64,000 bases of DNA from Catonella sp963539695 (GTDB lineage Bacteria; Bacillota; Clostridia; Lachnospirales; Lachnospiraceae): NCBI GenBank assembly GCA_963539695.1, contig CAUTOC010000007.1, positions 1 through 64,000 of the forward strand. Reading direction: 5' to 3'. Below, one piece after another: positions 43,306-53,600 of this stretch. The notes below the pieces were generated by a model, which saw only the letters and a program-made list of their open reading frames with translations, ran no database searches and was not told the origin of the DNA. Position 1 is the first letter of the stretch; each line of letters opens with the position of its first letter. Both the position numbers and the translations under genes were made by a program.

Positions 43306-46300
43306 CTACCTATAATACTCTATTCCGCTTTCAAATATACCCTGATTTTTCTCTCCTGCTATATTGACAGCTACATTCTCACCAATTCTCTCAGAATGGC
43401 ACATCTTACCTAGCACCCTTCCGTCAGGACTTATAATACCTTCAACTGCCATATAAGAGCCGTTTGGATTAAAGCTTTCATCCATAGTCACATTGCCATC
43501 TGCATCCGCATACCTGAAAGCTATCTGACCGTTTTTAGAAAGTTTATTAAGCCATTCCTCATTTGCTACAAATCTTCCCTCACCATGTGACGCAGGTATT
43601 GAATAAGTCTTTCCAAGCTTAATATTCATAAGCCATGGGGATTTATTGGTAACCGCTTTTGTATATACTGACTGTGAAATATGCCTGCCTATTTTGTTGG
43701 TAGCAAGAGTAGGTGATGTTTCTTCTATCCCGGTTATCTCTCCGTAAGGCACAAGTCCAAGCTTGATAAGTGCCTGAAAACCGTTACAGATACCAAGTAT
43801 AAGACCATCTCTCTCTTTAAGCAGCTTATTGGTTTCCTCAGCTATCTGAGGATTTCTAAATACGGAGGCTATGAACTTGGCGGAACCGTCAGGCTCGTCA
43901 CCTGCAGAAAAACCGCCGGGGAACATTATTATCTGAGAATTTTTTATAGTCTTTACATACTCAGCAACAGAATCCTTTATATTCTGTGCATTAAGGTTCT
44001 TAAATACCACTGTCTGAACCTCTGCACCTGCTTTCCTAAAGGCTTTGGTTAAATCATATTCACAGTTTGTTCCGGGGAATACAGGTATAAATACCCTAGG
44101 CTTAGCTATCTTTTCTTTAGCTATATAAAGCTTTACCTCATTCTTTCTAGCAAAGTCTGCTTCATTTCTTACATCATAAAGTTTCTCTGTTAGCTTTTCT
44201 ACTGCCTCACCTGTCTTTGTAGGATATACCCTTTCAAGCTTACCCATCCAGCCTTCAAGCATTTCTTCTATATCTATACTTGCATTTGCAAATTCAAATT
44301 TTCCACTATCAGTAATTTCACCTATCCTAATTATATCCAGACCTGATTTCATCACCTCATCCAAATCAGCTGCATTTACTTCTGCAACTATGCCTGCAAA
44401 ATCAGGCTTAAAGAAATCCGCCTTTGTGAGCTTTTCATCAAATTTAATACCAAGTTTATTACCGAAAGCCATCTTGCTGACTGCCTCAGCCACACCATAT
44501 CTTCCGAGTGCATAGGCTGAAACGATGGATTTTTTATGAATAAGTTCAGTAATCTTCTTATAGGCAGATATCAACTTCTCAAATACAGGAAGCCTAAACT
44601 CATTTTCTTCTATATTAAATTTCACAAGTATATTTCCCGCATTTTTTAGTTCAGGACTGATAATTTCATCTGCCTTACCCATATCAACTGCAAAACTTAC
44701 TAAAGTAGGCACTACATCTATATCATTAAAACTTCCCGACATACTGTCCTTACCGCCTATTGAGGCAAGTCCAAGCCGCATTTGCACCTCATAAGCTCCT
44801 AAGAGGGCTGCAAGAGGTTCTCCCCAACGCTCTGCCTTATCACCAAGCCTCTTAAAATACTCCTGAAAAGTAAAGTGAATTTTTGTAAAATCTCCGCCTG
44901 CCGCAACTATCTTTGAAACTGAATTGACAACCGCATAAACAGCCCCATGATAAGGACTTTCCTTTGAAAGATACGGATCAAATCCATAACTCATAAGTGT
45001 AACCACATCACTTTCACCAAGGTCATTTGGAAGTTTTGCTGTCATAGTCTGAATAGGGCTTAGCTGATATTTACCACCAAATGGCATGGTCACAGTAGTT
45101 GCTCCGATTGAGCTGTCAAATCTCTCAACCAATCCCTTTTTACCGCATACATTTAAATCACTAAGCATAGCAAGCCATGCCTCTTTAAGACTCTTGCCTT
45201 CAAATTCCTTATTGTGGTTTTCATAAAATTTATCCGGATTAGGAGCTGATACACTGGCTTTAGCTTCACTTCTGGCTCCATTGGTGTCAATAAAGGCTCT
45301 GCTTATATTAACTATCTCCTTACCTCGCCATTCCATCACAAGACGAGGCTCCTTTGTAACTTCCGCTACAACTACCGCCTCAAGATTCTCTTCATCGGCA
45401 AATTTAAGCATAACATCTACATCTTTATCATCTACAACTATAGCCATTCTTTCCTGTGACTCGGAAATGGCTATCTCCGTACCGTCAAGTCCTGCATATT
45501 TCTTAGGTATCTTATCAAGATTGATATGAAGTCCCGCTGCCAGTTCACCTATAGCAACAGAAACTCCTCCCGCTCCAAAATCATTACATTTCTTTATAAG
45601 TTTTGTTATCTCAGGTCTTCTAAAAAACCTCTGAATCTTACGCTCTGTAGGTGCATTACCCTTTTGTACCTCAGCAGCACAAGTAGCTATGGACTTGGTT
45701 GTATGTGACTTGGATGAACCCGTAGCTCCTCCTATACCGTCACGCCCTGTACGACCTCCAAGCAGTATAATCTTATCTTTCGGCTCTGAAGTTTCCCTGA
45801 TTACATTTTTTCTTCTGGCTGCTCCCATAACTGCACCGATTTCAAGACGCTTTGCCACATAATCAGGATGATAAATTTCATCTACAAGTCCGGTTGCAAG
45901 ACCAATCTGATTGCCATAAGAACTATAACCTGCTGCCGCTTCCGTAACTATCTTTCTCTGTGGCAGCTTACCCTTAATAGTAGCTGAAAGCGGCAGAGTT
46001 GGATCAGCCGCTCCGGTAACACGCATAGCCTGATATACATAACCTCTGCCTGAAAGCGGATCTCTGATGGCTCCGCCAAGACAGGTAGCCGCCCCGCCAA
46101 AAGGCTCTATCTCTGTTGGGTGGTTATGTGTTTCATTCTTAAAGAAAATCAGCCATTCTTCTGTATGCTTAGTTCCATCTGCTAAAGTTTCTTCAACAGG
46201 TACAACTATGGAGCAGGCATTTATCTCGTCTGAAACCTCCATATCGGTAAGCTTGCCAAGAGCCTTCAGCTTCTTCATTCCCATAAGTGCAATGTCCATA

Positions 46301-47124
46301 AGGCAAATGTACTTATCTTTCCTGTCCTTATAAAGCTCTGCAAAGTTTTCCTTATAACTGTTGTAACTGTCCACTAAAGGCTTTAAATACTTGCCTTCTT
46401 CAAAGTTTATCTCTGTAAGCTCCGTAAGGAAGGTAGTGTGACGACAATGATCCGACCAGTAAGTATCAAGCATTCTGATTTCAGTAACACTTGGATCTCT
46501 ATTTTCTTCTTCTGCAAAATATTTTCTTATAAATAAAAAGTCCTTAAATGTCATAGCAAGATTAAGTGAAATATAAAGCTTATTAAGTTCATCTTCAGCC
46601 ATAGTTCTAAAGCCTTCAAAGATTTTTACATCAGGAGGCTCAGGGAAATTTTGCACTATAGTTTCAGGCTTATTCTTATTTGCTTCCCTTGAATCAACAG
46701 GATTTATAAGATAATCTTTAATCTTTTCAAATTCTTTATCTGTAATTTCACCCTTTACTACATAAGTAGTAGCAGACCTGATAATCGGCTCTGATTCTTC
46801 ATTTAACAATTTTACACACTGAATGGCACTATCTGCCCTCTGATCAAACTGCCCCGGCAGGTATTCTACCGAAATTTCTCTTTCAGAAACCTCAAGCGGG
46901 AAATTCTCCTCATAAAGTAAATCTACAGGGGGAGCGGAAAATACAATGTCAAGAGCCTTTTTATAGGTAGCTTCATCCAAATTTTCAATATCATATCTGA
47001 TAAGTACCCTTACAGCTTCAAGATTTTTAAGAGAAAGATAGTCCTCAAACTCCTCTTTTAGCTCCCTTGCCCTTACAGCATAATCAGTTTTCTTTTCAAC
47101 ATATATTCTTCTAATATTTCCCAT
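43306..47124 (-). CDS. purL: Phosphoribosylformylglycinamidine synthase, single chain
   Basis: A 1272-residue enzyme that converts FGAR to FGAM in purine synthesis, with the synthetase and glutaminase in one chain, as in many Clostridia. The synthetase part includes His-Asn-His-Pro-Thr-Glu and glycine-rich ATP motifs. The C-terminal class I amidotransferase has the catalytic Cys in Gly-Ile-Cys-Asn-Gly-Phe-Gln, with the His/Glu dyad near Gly-Glu-Gly-Arg and the C-terminal region. Full length. AAGGAG start site. No PRPP or purine riboswitch is visible in its short upstream region. Other pur genes are not adjacent. Confidence 0.97.
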   Translation of the reverse strand: MGNIRRIYVEKKTDYAVRARELKEEFEDYLSLKNLEAVRVLIRYDIENLDEATYKKALDIVFSAPPVDLLYEENFPLEVSEREISVEYLPGQFDQRADSAIQCVKLLNEESEPIIRSATTYVVKGEITDKEFEKIKDYLINPVDSREANKNKPETIVQNFPEPPDVKIFEGFRTMAEDELNKLYISLNLAMTFKDFLFIRKYFAEEENRDPSVTEIRMLDTYWSDHCRHTTFLTELTEINFEEGKYLKPLVDSYNSYKENFAELYKDRKDKYICLMDIALMGMKKLKALGKLTDMEVSDEINACSIVVPVEETLADGTKHTEEWLIFFKNETHNHPTEIEPFGGAATCLGGAIRDPLSGRGYVYQAMRVTGAADPTLPLSATIKGKLPQRKIVTEAAAGYSSYGNQIGLATGLVDEIYHPDYVAKRLEIGAVMGAARRKNVIRETSEPKDKIILLGGRTGRDGIGGATGSSKSHTTKSIATCAAEVQKGNAPTERKIQRFFRRPEITKLIKKCNDFGAGGVSVAIGELAAGLHINLDKIPKKYAGLDGTEIAISESQERMAIVVDDKDVDVMLKFADEENLEAVVVAEVTKEPRLVMEWRGKEIVNISRAFIDTNGARSEAKASVSAPNPDKFYENHNKEFEGKSLKEAWLAMLSDLNVCGKKGLVERFDSSIGATTVTMPFGGKYQLSPIQTMTAKLPNDLGESDVVTLMSYGFDPYLSKESPYHGAVYAVVNSVSKIVAAGGDFTKIHFTFQEYFKRLGDKAERWGEPLAALLGAYEVQMRLGLASIGGKDSMSGSFNDIDVVPTLVSFAVDMGKADEIISPELKNAGNILVKFNIEENEFRLPVFEKLISAYKKITELIHKKSIVSAYALGRYGVAEAVSKMAFGNKLGIKFDEKLTKADFFKPDFAGIVAEVNAADLDEVMKSGLDIIRIGEITDSGKFEFANASIDIEEMLEGWMGKLERVYPTKTGEAVEKLTEKLYDVRNEADFARKNEVKLYIAKEKIAKPRVFIPVFPGTNCEYDLTKAFRKAGAEVQTVVFKNLNAQNIKDSVAEYVKTIKNSQIIMFPGGFSAGDEPDGSAKFIASVFRNPQIAEETNKLLKERDGLILGICNGFQALIKLGLVPYGEITGIEETSPTLATNKIGRHISQSVYTKAVTNKSPWLMNIKLGKTYSIPASHGEGRFVANEEWLNKLSKNGQIAFRYADADGNVTMDESFNPNGSYMAVEGIISPDGRVLGKMCHSERIGENVAVNIAGEKNQGIFESGIEYYR

Positions 47125-47254
47125 AATCCCACTCCTTATTTATAGGTTTTGGTTACAATTATATTAATCAAATTTGAGTTTAGTATAGCATGGATATATT
47201 TATTAGTAAAATGAATATATATGATTTTATTTATATTCTATTCTTATATTAATA

Positions 47255-47291
47255 AAAGGGAAACTAAAAGTTAAACTTTCAGATTCCCTTT
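47255..47291. terminator. Terminator downstream of the small membrane gene
   Basis: AAAGGGAA (about 47255-47262) pairs with TTCCCTTT (47284-47291), with inner pairing AAAAGTT/AACTTT. On the minus strand it is followed by TTTTATT. Confidence 0.7.
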
Positions 47292-47330
47292 ATTCATCAG
47301 GTAATATCCTTACCTTTACAATTTCCACAT

Positions 47331-47585
47331 TCAGCCGCCACCACATTCTGATTTTTCGTTTTTATCATCCTTATCGTCATTGTTATCATTGTTATCATTA
47401 TTCTTACCTATAAGCATTTTAAATCCGCTAATTCCAAAATAAAAACAAAATAATGTCAATAACAATGTAAAAACAAAATTCATATTGTAATTATTTTCCA
47501 TTATATTTCTTACTAAAATCATAATTCCCAAAACACCCAGTAAAAACTGCAACAACGACACTATAATCAAATATATTTTTTTCAT
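47331..47585 (-). CDS. Small two-helix membrane protein with Asn/Asp-rich tail
   Basis: 84 residues. Two hydrophobic helices (about 4-25 and 35-58) are followed by an Asn/Asp-rich repeat tail (Asn-Asp-Asn-Asn-Asp-Asn-Asn-Asp) and a terminal Cys-Gly-Gly-Gly. A good GGAGG ribosome site supports translation. The function is not recognised. The tail and the terminal cysteine are unusual and could bind metal. Confidence 0.6.
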   Translation of the reverse strand: MKKIYLIIVSLLQFLLGVLGIMILVRNIMENNYNMNFVFTLLLTLFCFYFGISGFKMLIGKNNDNNDNNDDKDDKNEKSECGGG

Positions 47586-47683
47586 AGTAAACCTCCAAAA
47601 TATTTACTAACAATTTAATTGTATCCTATGTTTCTATTATATCATATATTTTCTCATATAAGCAACCGGTTATTACAAATTAT

Positions 47684-47988
47684 TTATGAAATATCTACTA
47701 CTTTTCTTTCCCTGTCATTTTTTATAACCCTCATAACGCCTACCACACAACTGATAATTGTAAATATATCAAAGGCTGTTCCGACATAGTTTCCACAGCT
47801 ATAGTCATATATAGCCCAACCAAGCCTCTGTTATTAAAGATAAATGTCATAACTACAGCTACCGACATAATTAATGCCTTTGCTACATAATTAAGCTTTT
47901 TAGCAAGATAAATCTCATTTTTAACCAAAGCAAGCAGGCTTATAATAAAACCTGAATACCCCTTTAATAAGAGGTTTCCAACTGTCAA
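47684..47988 (-). pseudogene. Degraded small membrane protein gene (frameshifted)
   Basis: The 5' part (47988 to about 47815) encodes hydrophobic helices and an Asn-Asn-Arg-Gly-Leu-Val-Gly motif reminiscent of YgjV-like membrane proteins. The frame then runs into a non-hydrophobic end and a stop at 47740. In a shifted frame the coding sense continues as a final membrane helix (Ile-Phe-Thr-Ile-Ile-Ser-Cys-Val-Val-Gly-Val-Met) to a stop at 47684. There is no proper start codon, and a stop lies just upstream. The gene therefore appears broken at both ends. The family is uncertain. Confidence 0.5.
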
Positions 47989-48137
47989 ATGTCCTTTTTA
48001 TGCCTTATATTTTAAATTATATCAATTTTTATAACCTTATTTCAATGACATATGGCGTAATTTAACATAAGAAAAGAGCCCTGTTACCAGAACCCTTTTC
48101 CTGTAAAACTAATTTCAAATTTAGGATTAAACCTCAA

Positions 48138-48162
48138 TTATTCATACTATATGTCACAGACC
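48138..48162 (-). repeat. Dispersed 25-base repeat, copy B
   Basis: Nearly identical to copy A (17721-17745). It begins three bases after the stop codon of the tandem phosphatase gene, that is, in its 3' untranslated region. Confidence 0.6.
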
Positions 48163-48164
48163 TC

Positions 48165-50360
48165 TTATGCCGCAATTTTAAAACTATCTGACAGTGCTGT
48201 CTTATTTCCGCTAAGCTTCTCTTTAAGTCTGGTTATGGTTTCAGCTTTTACACCATTGGCAAGAAGGATATCCTCAGCTCCCTTTGTAAGCTTTTCTACT
48301 GATAAATCCTTGCCACCGGCTATAGATTCCATCATAGTAATTACATCATTTTTGATATATTCATACTGTTTGAAATCCTTTGTTACCTTATAATAATTCT
48401 CATAGCTCTTCATATAGTCATCTATGATTTCTTCCTTTGTAGCTCCCATAAGTGACTCTAAGAATACTGCCATGTAGCCTGCTCTGTCCTTACCTTCTAA
48501 ACAATGGAAATGGTAAGGTGCCGCATTGTCTGCCATAAACTGTACACCCTTAGTTATTCCTGCCTTAAACTCATTTGATGTAAATGCAAGTCCTAAATTA
48601 AGCGTAATTACTTTGCCATTCTTAAAAAGGTCTGCATAGTAAGGAGATTTAAAATCCTCTTTTGCCATAAAACCTTCTACCTTTTCTTTAGAATCCGCAA
48701 GATTTACTACTGTAGCTACCTTAGCTGCTGATATAAGCTTATCCGCATAAGCAGCTCTTCCAATTTCATTGTTTACAGGGCTTGAACTTCTGTAAAGTGT
48801 ACCTGCGGCTATCTTTCCTAATTTGATTTCTCTAAAATTAGCAAAAACATCATCACTTGCATAATCAGCTCTGTTGTTTGTTCTTTCAAGCTTTCTTACA
48901 CTGTAAGCCTCTGCATAACCCTGCTTTTTGCTCATAAATACAGTGAACTTATCTCCAACATCTATACCTGCTATTTCATTTAACTTACCGTAATTTATAC
49001 AAATAGCGATATTGGTCTGTCCCTTATACGCTCTTACAAGAGGCATACCGTTATTTACCAGATAGTTATCAAGGTAAGGTGCTTCAAGTACATAACCGTT
49101 ATTAAATACAACAGCAAGGTTATCGGCTAACTCAAAGCCTTTTTTGTTGAATTTGTCTATGGTTATATTAGTAACTGCATGACCATATTTTTCAATCTCG
49201 GTTACTTTACCGCTTATAGAAGGTTTCTTGTATACAGACTTTACTGCAAGATTTTTCTTTAATTTAGCAATAGTCTTTTTAGATACTCCTATCTTTCTAA
49301 GATATTTCTCAGTAGCTGCCTGTATGTCTACCTGAGAGATATCACTTCCCTTTGGCAAGCCGAATATAACCTCTGTCATAGCATTTACTATATTAGCCTC
49401 AGCTATTTTGTTGTACTGCTCGCTGTCCTTTACTACCTTATAATAATTTTCGTAAGTAATCATGTAATCAGCAACTATCTCATCCATTTCAGCTCCCATA
49501 AGAGCCTCAAGAACTGCCGATACAAAACCTGCCCTGTCTTTACCCTCAGTACAGTGTACCATGTAAGGAGCCTTCTTTCCTGCCATAAACTTTAAGCCCT
49601 TAGCAAGTTTCTTAGAGAAGTCCTTACCTGCAATGTCTACAGTCATATTGAGAAGCTTTACGCTCTTTTTATCTACAAGATTCTTATAATAAGCTGAATT
49701 AAAATCATCTGCCGCCACATATTTTTCTATATTTTCCGCATTGTCAGCAAGATTAAGTACTGTCTTAACTCCAACCGCCTCAGCAAGTGCATTTGAGTAA
49801 GCTGCTCTTCCTATTTCGTTGTTGATAGGGCTTGAACCTCTATAAAGTACTCCCGGCTTAATTCCTGTAGTTACCACGCCTCTAAAGTTTGCAAATATGG
49901 AGTCACTTGCATAATCAGAACGCTCGTTAGTTCTTTTAAGCTGTCTTAAAAGATACTCGGAAAGATAAGCTTTCGCTTCTTTAAGTGAAAACTTAATACT
50001 GTCTCCTACCTTTGCGTTGTATTTAGTAGAGAAATTACCTAAGTTAATCGCAACAATAAGTGAATCATTCTTCTCATCATTTCTTACCAGTAAACTGCCT
50101 GTATCTACATCACTGTAAGAAGTGCAAAATGGCATGGTAAGGGTTGTATCTCCAATTTGTACATTTAACATGTCCCCTGCTTCAAATCCTGCATCCAATA
50201 ACACCTTTGGCTTAATATCCATAACCACATTACCATATTTTTGAACCTCTTTAATGGTTCCTGTTACCTCTGTCGCTGCCTTAGCATAGTTATTAGGCAT
50301 AAGCCCAAACACCAGCATAAAGACTAACAGAAATGAAATCGTTCTTTTTAATGTTTTCAT
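48165..50360 (-). CDS. Secreted tandem tyrosine-phosphatase-like protein
   Basis: A 731-residue protein with a signal peptide (about 1-28) and two homologous ~345-residue modules. Each module opens with a beta domain (Val-x-x-Tyr-Gly-x-Val/Ala motif), reminiscent of the C-terminal domain of SAM hydroxide adenosyltransferases. Each then has a dual-specificity/Tyr phosphatase domain with an intact Cys-x5-Arg loop: Cys270/Arg276 and Cys620/Arg626 in His-Cys-x-Glu-Gly-Lys-Asp-Arg-Ala-Gly. Both modules also share Tyr-Arg-x-Ser-Ser-Pro-x-Asn-Asn-Glu-Ile-Gly-Arg. Secreted phosphatases of this type may act on phosphoproteins, phosphoinositides or phytate-like substrates. Start at 50360 by AAAGGGAG; the open frame begins 18 bases earlier. 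Confidence 0.85.
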   Translation of the reverse strand: MKTLKRTISFLLVFMLVFGLMPNNYAKAATEVTGTIKEVQKYGNVVMDIKPKVLLDAGFEAGDMLNVQIGDTTLTMPFCTSYSDVDTGSLLVRNDEKNDSLIVAINLGNFSTKYNAKVGDSIKFSLKEAKAYLSEYLLRQLKRTNERSDYASDSIFANFRGVVTTGIKPGVLYRGSSPINNEIGRAAYSNALAEAVGVKTVLNLADNAENIEKYVAADDFNSAYYKNLVDKKSVKLLNMTVDIAGKDFSKKLAKGLKFMAGKKAPYMVHCTEGKDRAGFVSAVLEALMGAEMDEIVADYMITYENYYKVVKDSEQYNKIAEANIVNAMTEVIFGLPKGSDISQVDIQAATEKYLRKIGVSKKTIAKLKKNLAVKSVYKKPSISGKVTEIEKYGHAVTNITIDKFNKKGFELADNLAVVFNNGYVLEAPYLDNYLVNNGMPLVRAYKGQTNIAICINYGKLNEIAGIDVGDKFTVFMSKKQGYAEAYSVRKLERTNNRADYASDDVFANFREIKLGKIAAGTLYRSSSPVNNEIGRAAYADKLISAAKVATVVNLADSKEKVEGFMAKEDFKSPYYADLFKNGKVITLNLGLAFTSNEFKAGITKGVQFMADNAAPYHFHCLEGKDRAGYMAVFLESLMGATKEEIIDDYMKSYENYYKVTKDFKQYEYIKNDVITMMESIAGGKDLSVEKLTKGAEDILLANGVKAETITRLKEKLSGNKTALSDSFKIAA

Positions 50361-50496
50361 AAAACATCTCCCTTTCATTTTGTTTTAATAATTACCATAA
50401 AATTTTACTTTTAAAAGCAATTATAGTCAAGTATTGACAAAGGATATTTTTACAGTTATGCGACAGCTGTCCACTTTTTGTTTAGAAGGATAAATA

Positions 50497-50553
50497 ATGA
50501 CAACTAGCCTGCCACGCTTTGCATGGGAAAAGCCTAGAAGCTGCAACTTCTAG
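50497..50553 (+). other. Possible 18-codon micro-ORF ending in a terminator
   Basis: ATG with an AGAAGGA site seven bases upstream, 18 codons, and a stop inside the terminator hairpin that follows. No homology is recognised. The surrounding 50361-50627 gap holds no other gene. Confidence 0.25.
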
Positions 50554-50560
50554 GCTTTTT
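50528..50560. terminator. Strong terminator downstream of nifJ
   Basis: AAAGCCTAGAAG (50529-50540) pairs with CTTCTAGGCTTT (50547-50558), flanked by A- and T-runs; works in both directions. Confidence 0.85.
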
Positions 50561-50627
50561 TGTGTTAAATGTGGACTCGCTCTGAAATTATTATACTACA
50601 CTATTTATAATTTTGCAAGAGAGCCTT

Positions 50628-53600
50628 TTACTCCCCAACATTCCATACAGTTCTTCTCTTGAAAGTTTCAAGTCTGAACTTTGCTTCCGCCTCGGAGCGT
50701 CTGAATAATTCTTCCGCCTTCTCAGGATTGCTTCTAAGAAGTCTGTTATATCGAACCTCGGTTTCAATGAAATCTCTATAAGTAAGGGTAGGCTCTTTAG
50801 AATCCATAATAAATGGGTTCTTTCCTTCTTCTGCAAGAAGAGGATTATAACGGAAGAGACTCCAGTAACCTGACTGAACCGCTTTCTTTTCCTGTGTCAT
50901 GGAAACTCTCATACCGCCTTTTATACCATGTGCTATACAAGGTGCATAACCTATGATAAGTGATGGACCAGGGTAAGCCTCAGCCTCAGCTATAGCCTTA
51001 ACACACTGGTTGTAATCGGCACCCATAGCTACCATAGCAACATAAATATAACCATAACCCATGGCTATCTCAGCAAGGTTCTTCTTTCTTACTTCCTTAC
51101 CGCCTGCTGCAAATTGTGCAATAGCACCTGTAGGTGTAGACTTGGAAGCCTGTCCGCCTGTATTTGAGTAAACCTCTGTATCAAATACAAATACATTTAC
51201 ATCTCTGTTAGATGCAAGTACATGGTCAAGACCGCCGTAACCGATATCATAAGCCCAACCGTCTCCACCGAATATCCACTGACTCTTCTTTCCTGCAAAG
51301 TCAGCATTAGATAAGATGTAATCTTTCTCTTCAGCCTCTACACTGCAAGCTGAAAGAGCCTGAACCATTCTCCTTGCCGCCTCAGTGTTTTCACCTGAAT
51401 TCTTTCTTGTATCAAGATATTTCTGAATAATTTCCTTGGTATTATCATCTACTTTTTCAATAAGGCGTTCAGCATTGTCAATAACTCTCATTCTAAGAGC
51501 CTCTGTTCCAAGTGCCATACCGTAACCGTACTCAGCATTATCTTCAAAAAGTGAGTTAGCCCAAGCAGGACCTCTACCCCTCTTGTCAACTGTATATGGG
51601 TTGGCAGGTGAAGAACCGCCCCAGATTGAAGAACAACCTGTTGCATTTGCAATAAACATTCTGTCACCAAACATCTGAGTAATAAGCTTAGCATAAGGAG
51701 TCTCACCACAACCTGCACAAGCACCTGAGAACTCAAGGTAAGGCTTTCTAAACTGGCTTCCCTTTGGTGTAACTACATTAAACTTGGCAAGTACATCCTC
51801 CGGAGTTTCAACGGATACTCCAAAATCAAAACTCTTCTGTTCTGCCATTTGTGTATCAAGAGGTGAAAGTGAAAGCGTCTTAGTTCCTCTAACCTCAGGG
51901 CAAACATTTACACAGGAACCGCAACCTGTACAATCAAGTACGGAAACGGTAATTGCAAACTTCTTACCGGGCATACCCTTCAAATCAACCATCTTCATAG
52001 ACTCAGGAGCATTAGCCGCATCTTCCTCTGTCATAACAGCAGGACGAATTGCCGCATGAGGACATACATAAGAACAAAGATTACACTGTATACAGGTATC
52101 CTTATTCCAAACAGGAACCTCAACTGCTATACCTCTCTTCTCGTAAGCTGCCGAGCCGGATGGTGTAGTTCCGTCTGCATAATCAACAAAGGCTGACACA
52201 GGAAGTGTATTACCTGCCTGTGCATTTATTTTATTCTGAATTGTGTTTACATAGCTTACAACACTTTCAAGACCTTCACCTGCTTTAGCTGAAATATCTT
52301 CCTCTACAGAATCTTTCCATTCAGAAGGTACCTGTATCTCTACAATACCTGATACACCTGCATCTATAGCATTGTAGTTCATCTGTACAACATCATCACC
52401 CTTCTTCTGATAAGAAGCCTTAGCCGCCGCCTTCATATACTCTACAGCATCTTCTATAGGAATGATGTTGGCAAGTTTAAAGAAAGCTGCCTGAAGCACT
52501 GTATTAATACGACCGCCAAGACCGATTTCCTTACCAATCTTGATACCGTCTATTGTATAAAGCTTAATATTATGTTCTGCTATATACTTTTTAGCCTGAC
52601 CGGGAAGACGCTCTGAAAGTTCATTTACATCCCAAGGACAGTTAAGAAGGAAGGTACCTCCGTCTTTAATATCCTGAACCATATCATACTTTCGTACATA
52701 GGAAGGATTGTGACAGGCAACAAAATCCGCCTTATTTATAAGATATGTAGAGTTAATCTTTTTATCACCGAAACGAAGGTGAGAAATAGTTACACCGCCT
52801 GATTTCTTTGAATCATAATCAAAATAAGCCTGTGCATATTTATCTGTATGGTCACCGATAATTTTAACGGAGTTCTTGTTGGCACCAACAGTACCGTCTG
52901 CACCAAGTCCCCAAAACTTACAAGAAGTAGTTCCCTCAGGAGCTGTAGCAGGATTCTCTGTAATATCAAGAGAAAGATTGGTTACATCATCTTTAATACC
53001 GATAGTAAATCTTGGCTTTTCGGTATTCTTATAAGCTGCAATAATCTGAGCGGGAGTTGTATCCTTAGAACCAAGACCGTAACGACCTGTGGTAACAAGG
53101 CAGGACTCAAACTTAGTTCCACGGAGTGAAGCCACAACATCAAGGTAAAGAGGCTCACCGAGAGAACCCGGCTCTTTTGTACGATCAAGTACGATGATAT
53201 TCTTAACAGTCTCAGGAAGAGCGGCAATAAGATGCTTAGCTGAGAATGGTCTGTAAAGACGAACCTTAACAACACCGACCTTGTGTCCGTTAGCATTCAT
53301 ATAATCAATAGTTTCATCTATAGTTTCACAAACTGAACCCATAGCTATAATTACTCTGTCTGCATCCTCTGCTCCATAGTAATTAAATAATTTATAATTA
53401 GTACCAATCTTAGCATTGACCTTGTCCATATAACTCTGAACAACTTCAGGCACAACATCATAAAAACGGTTAGATGCTTCTCTTGCCTGGAAGAAAATAT
53501 CAGGGTTCTGAGCAGTACCACGCTGTAATGGGCGGTTAGGGTTAAGTGATTTATTTCTGAATGCAGCAACTGCATCCATATTGCACATGTCTTTTAAATC

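Noticed and set aside
47125..47330. Purine or PRPP riboswitch upstream of purL
   Set aside because: The region lacks the conserved junction sequences and is mostly AT-rich; only the terminator of the preceding gene is visible.
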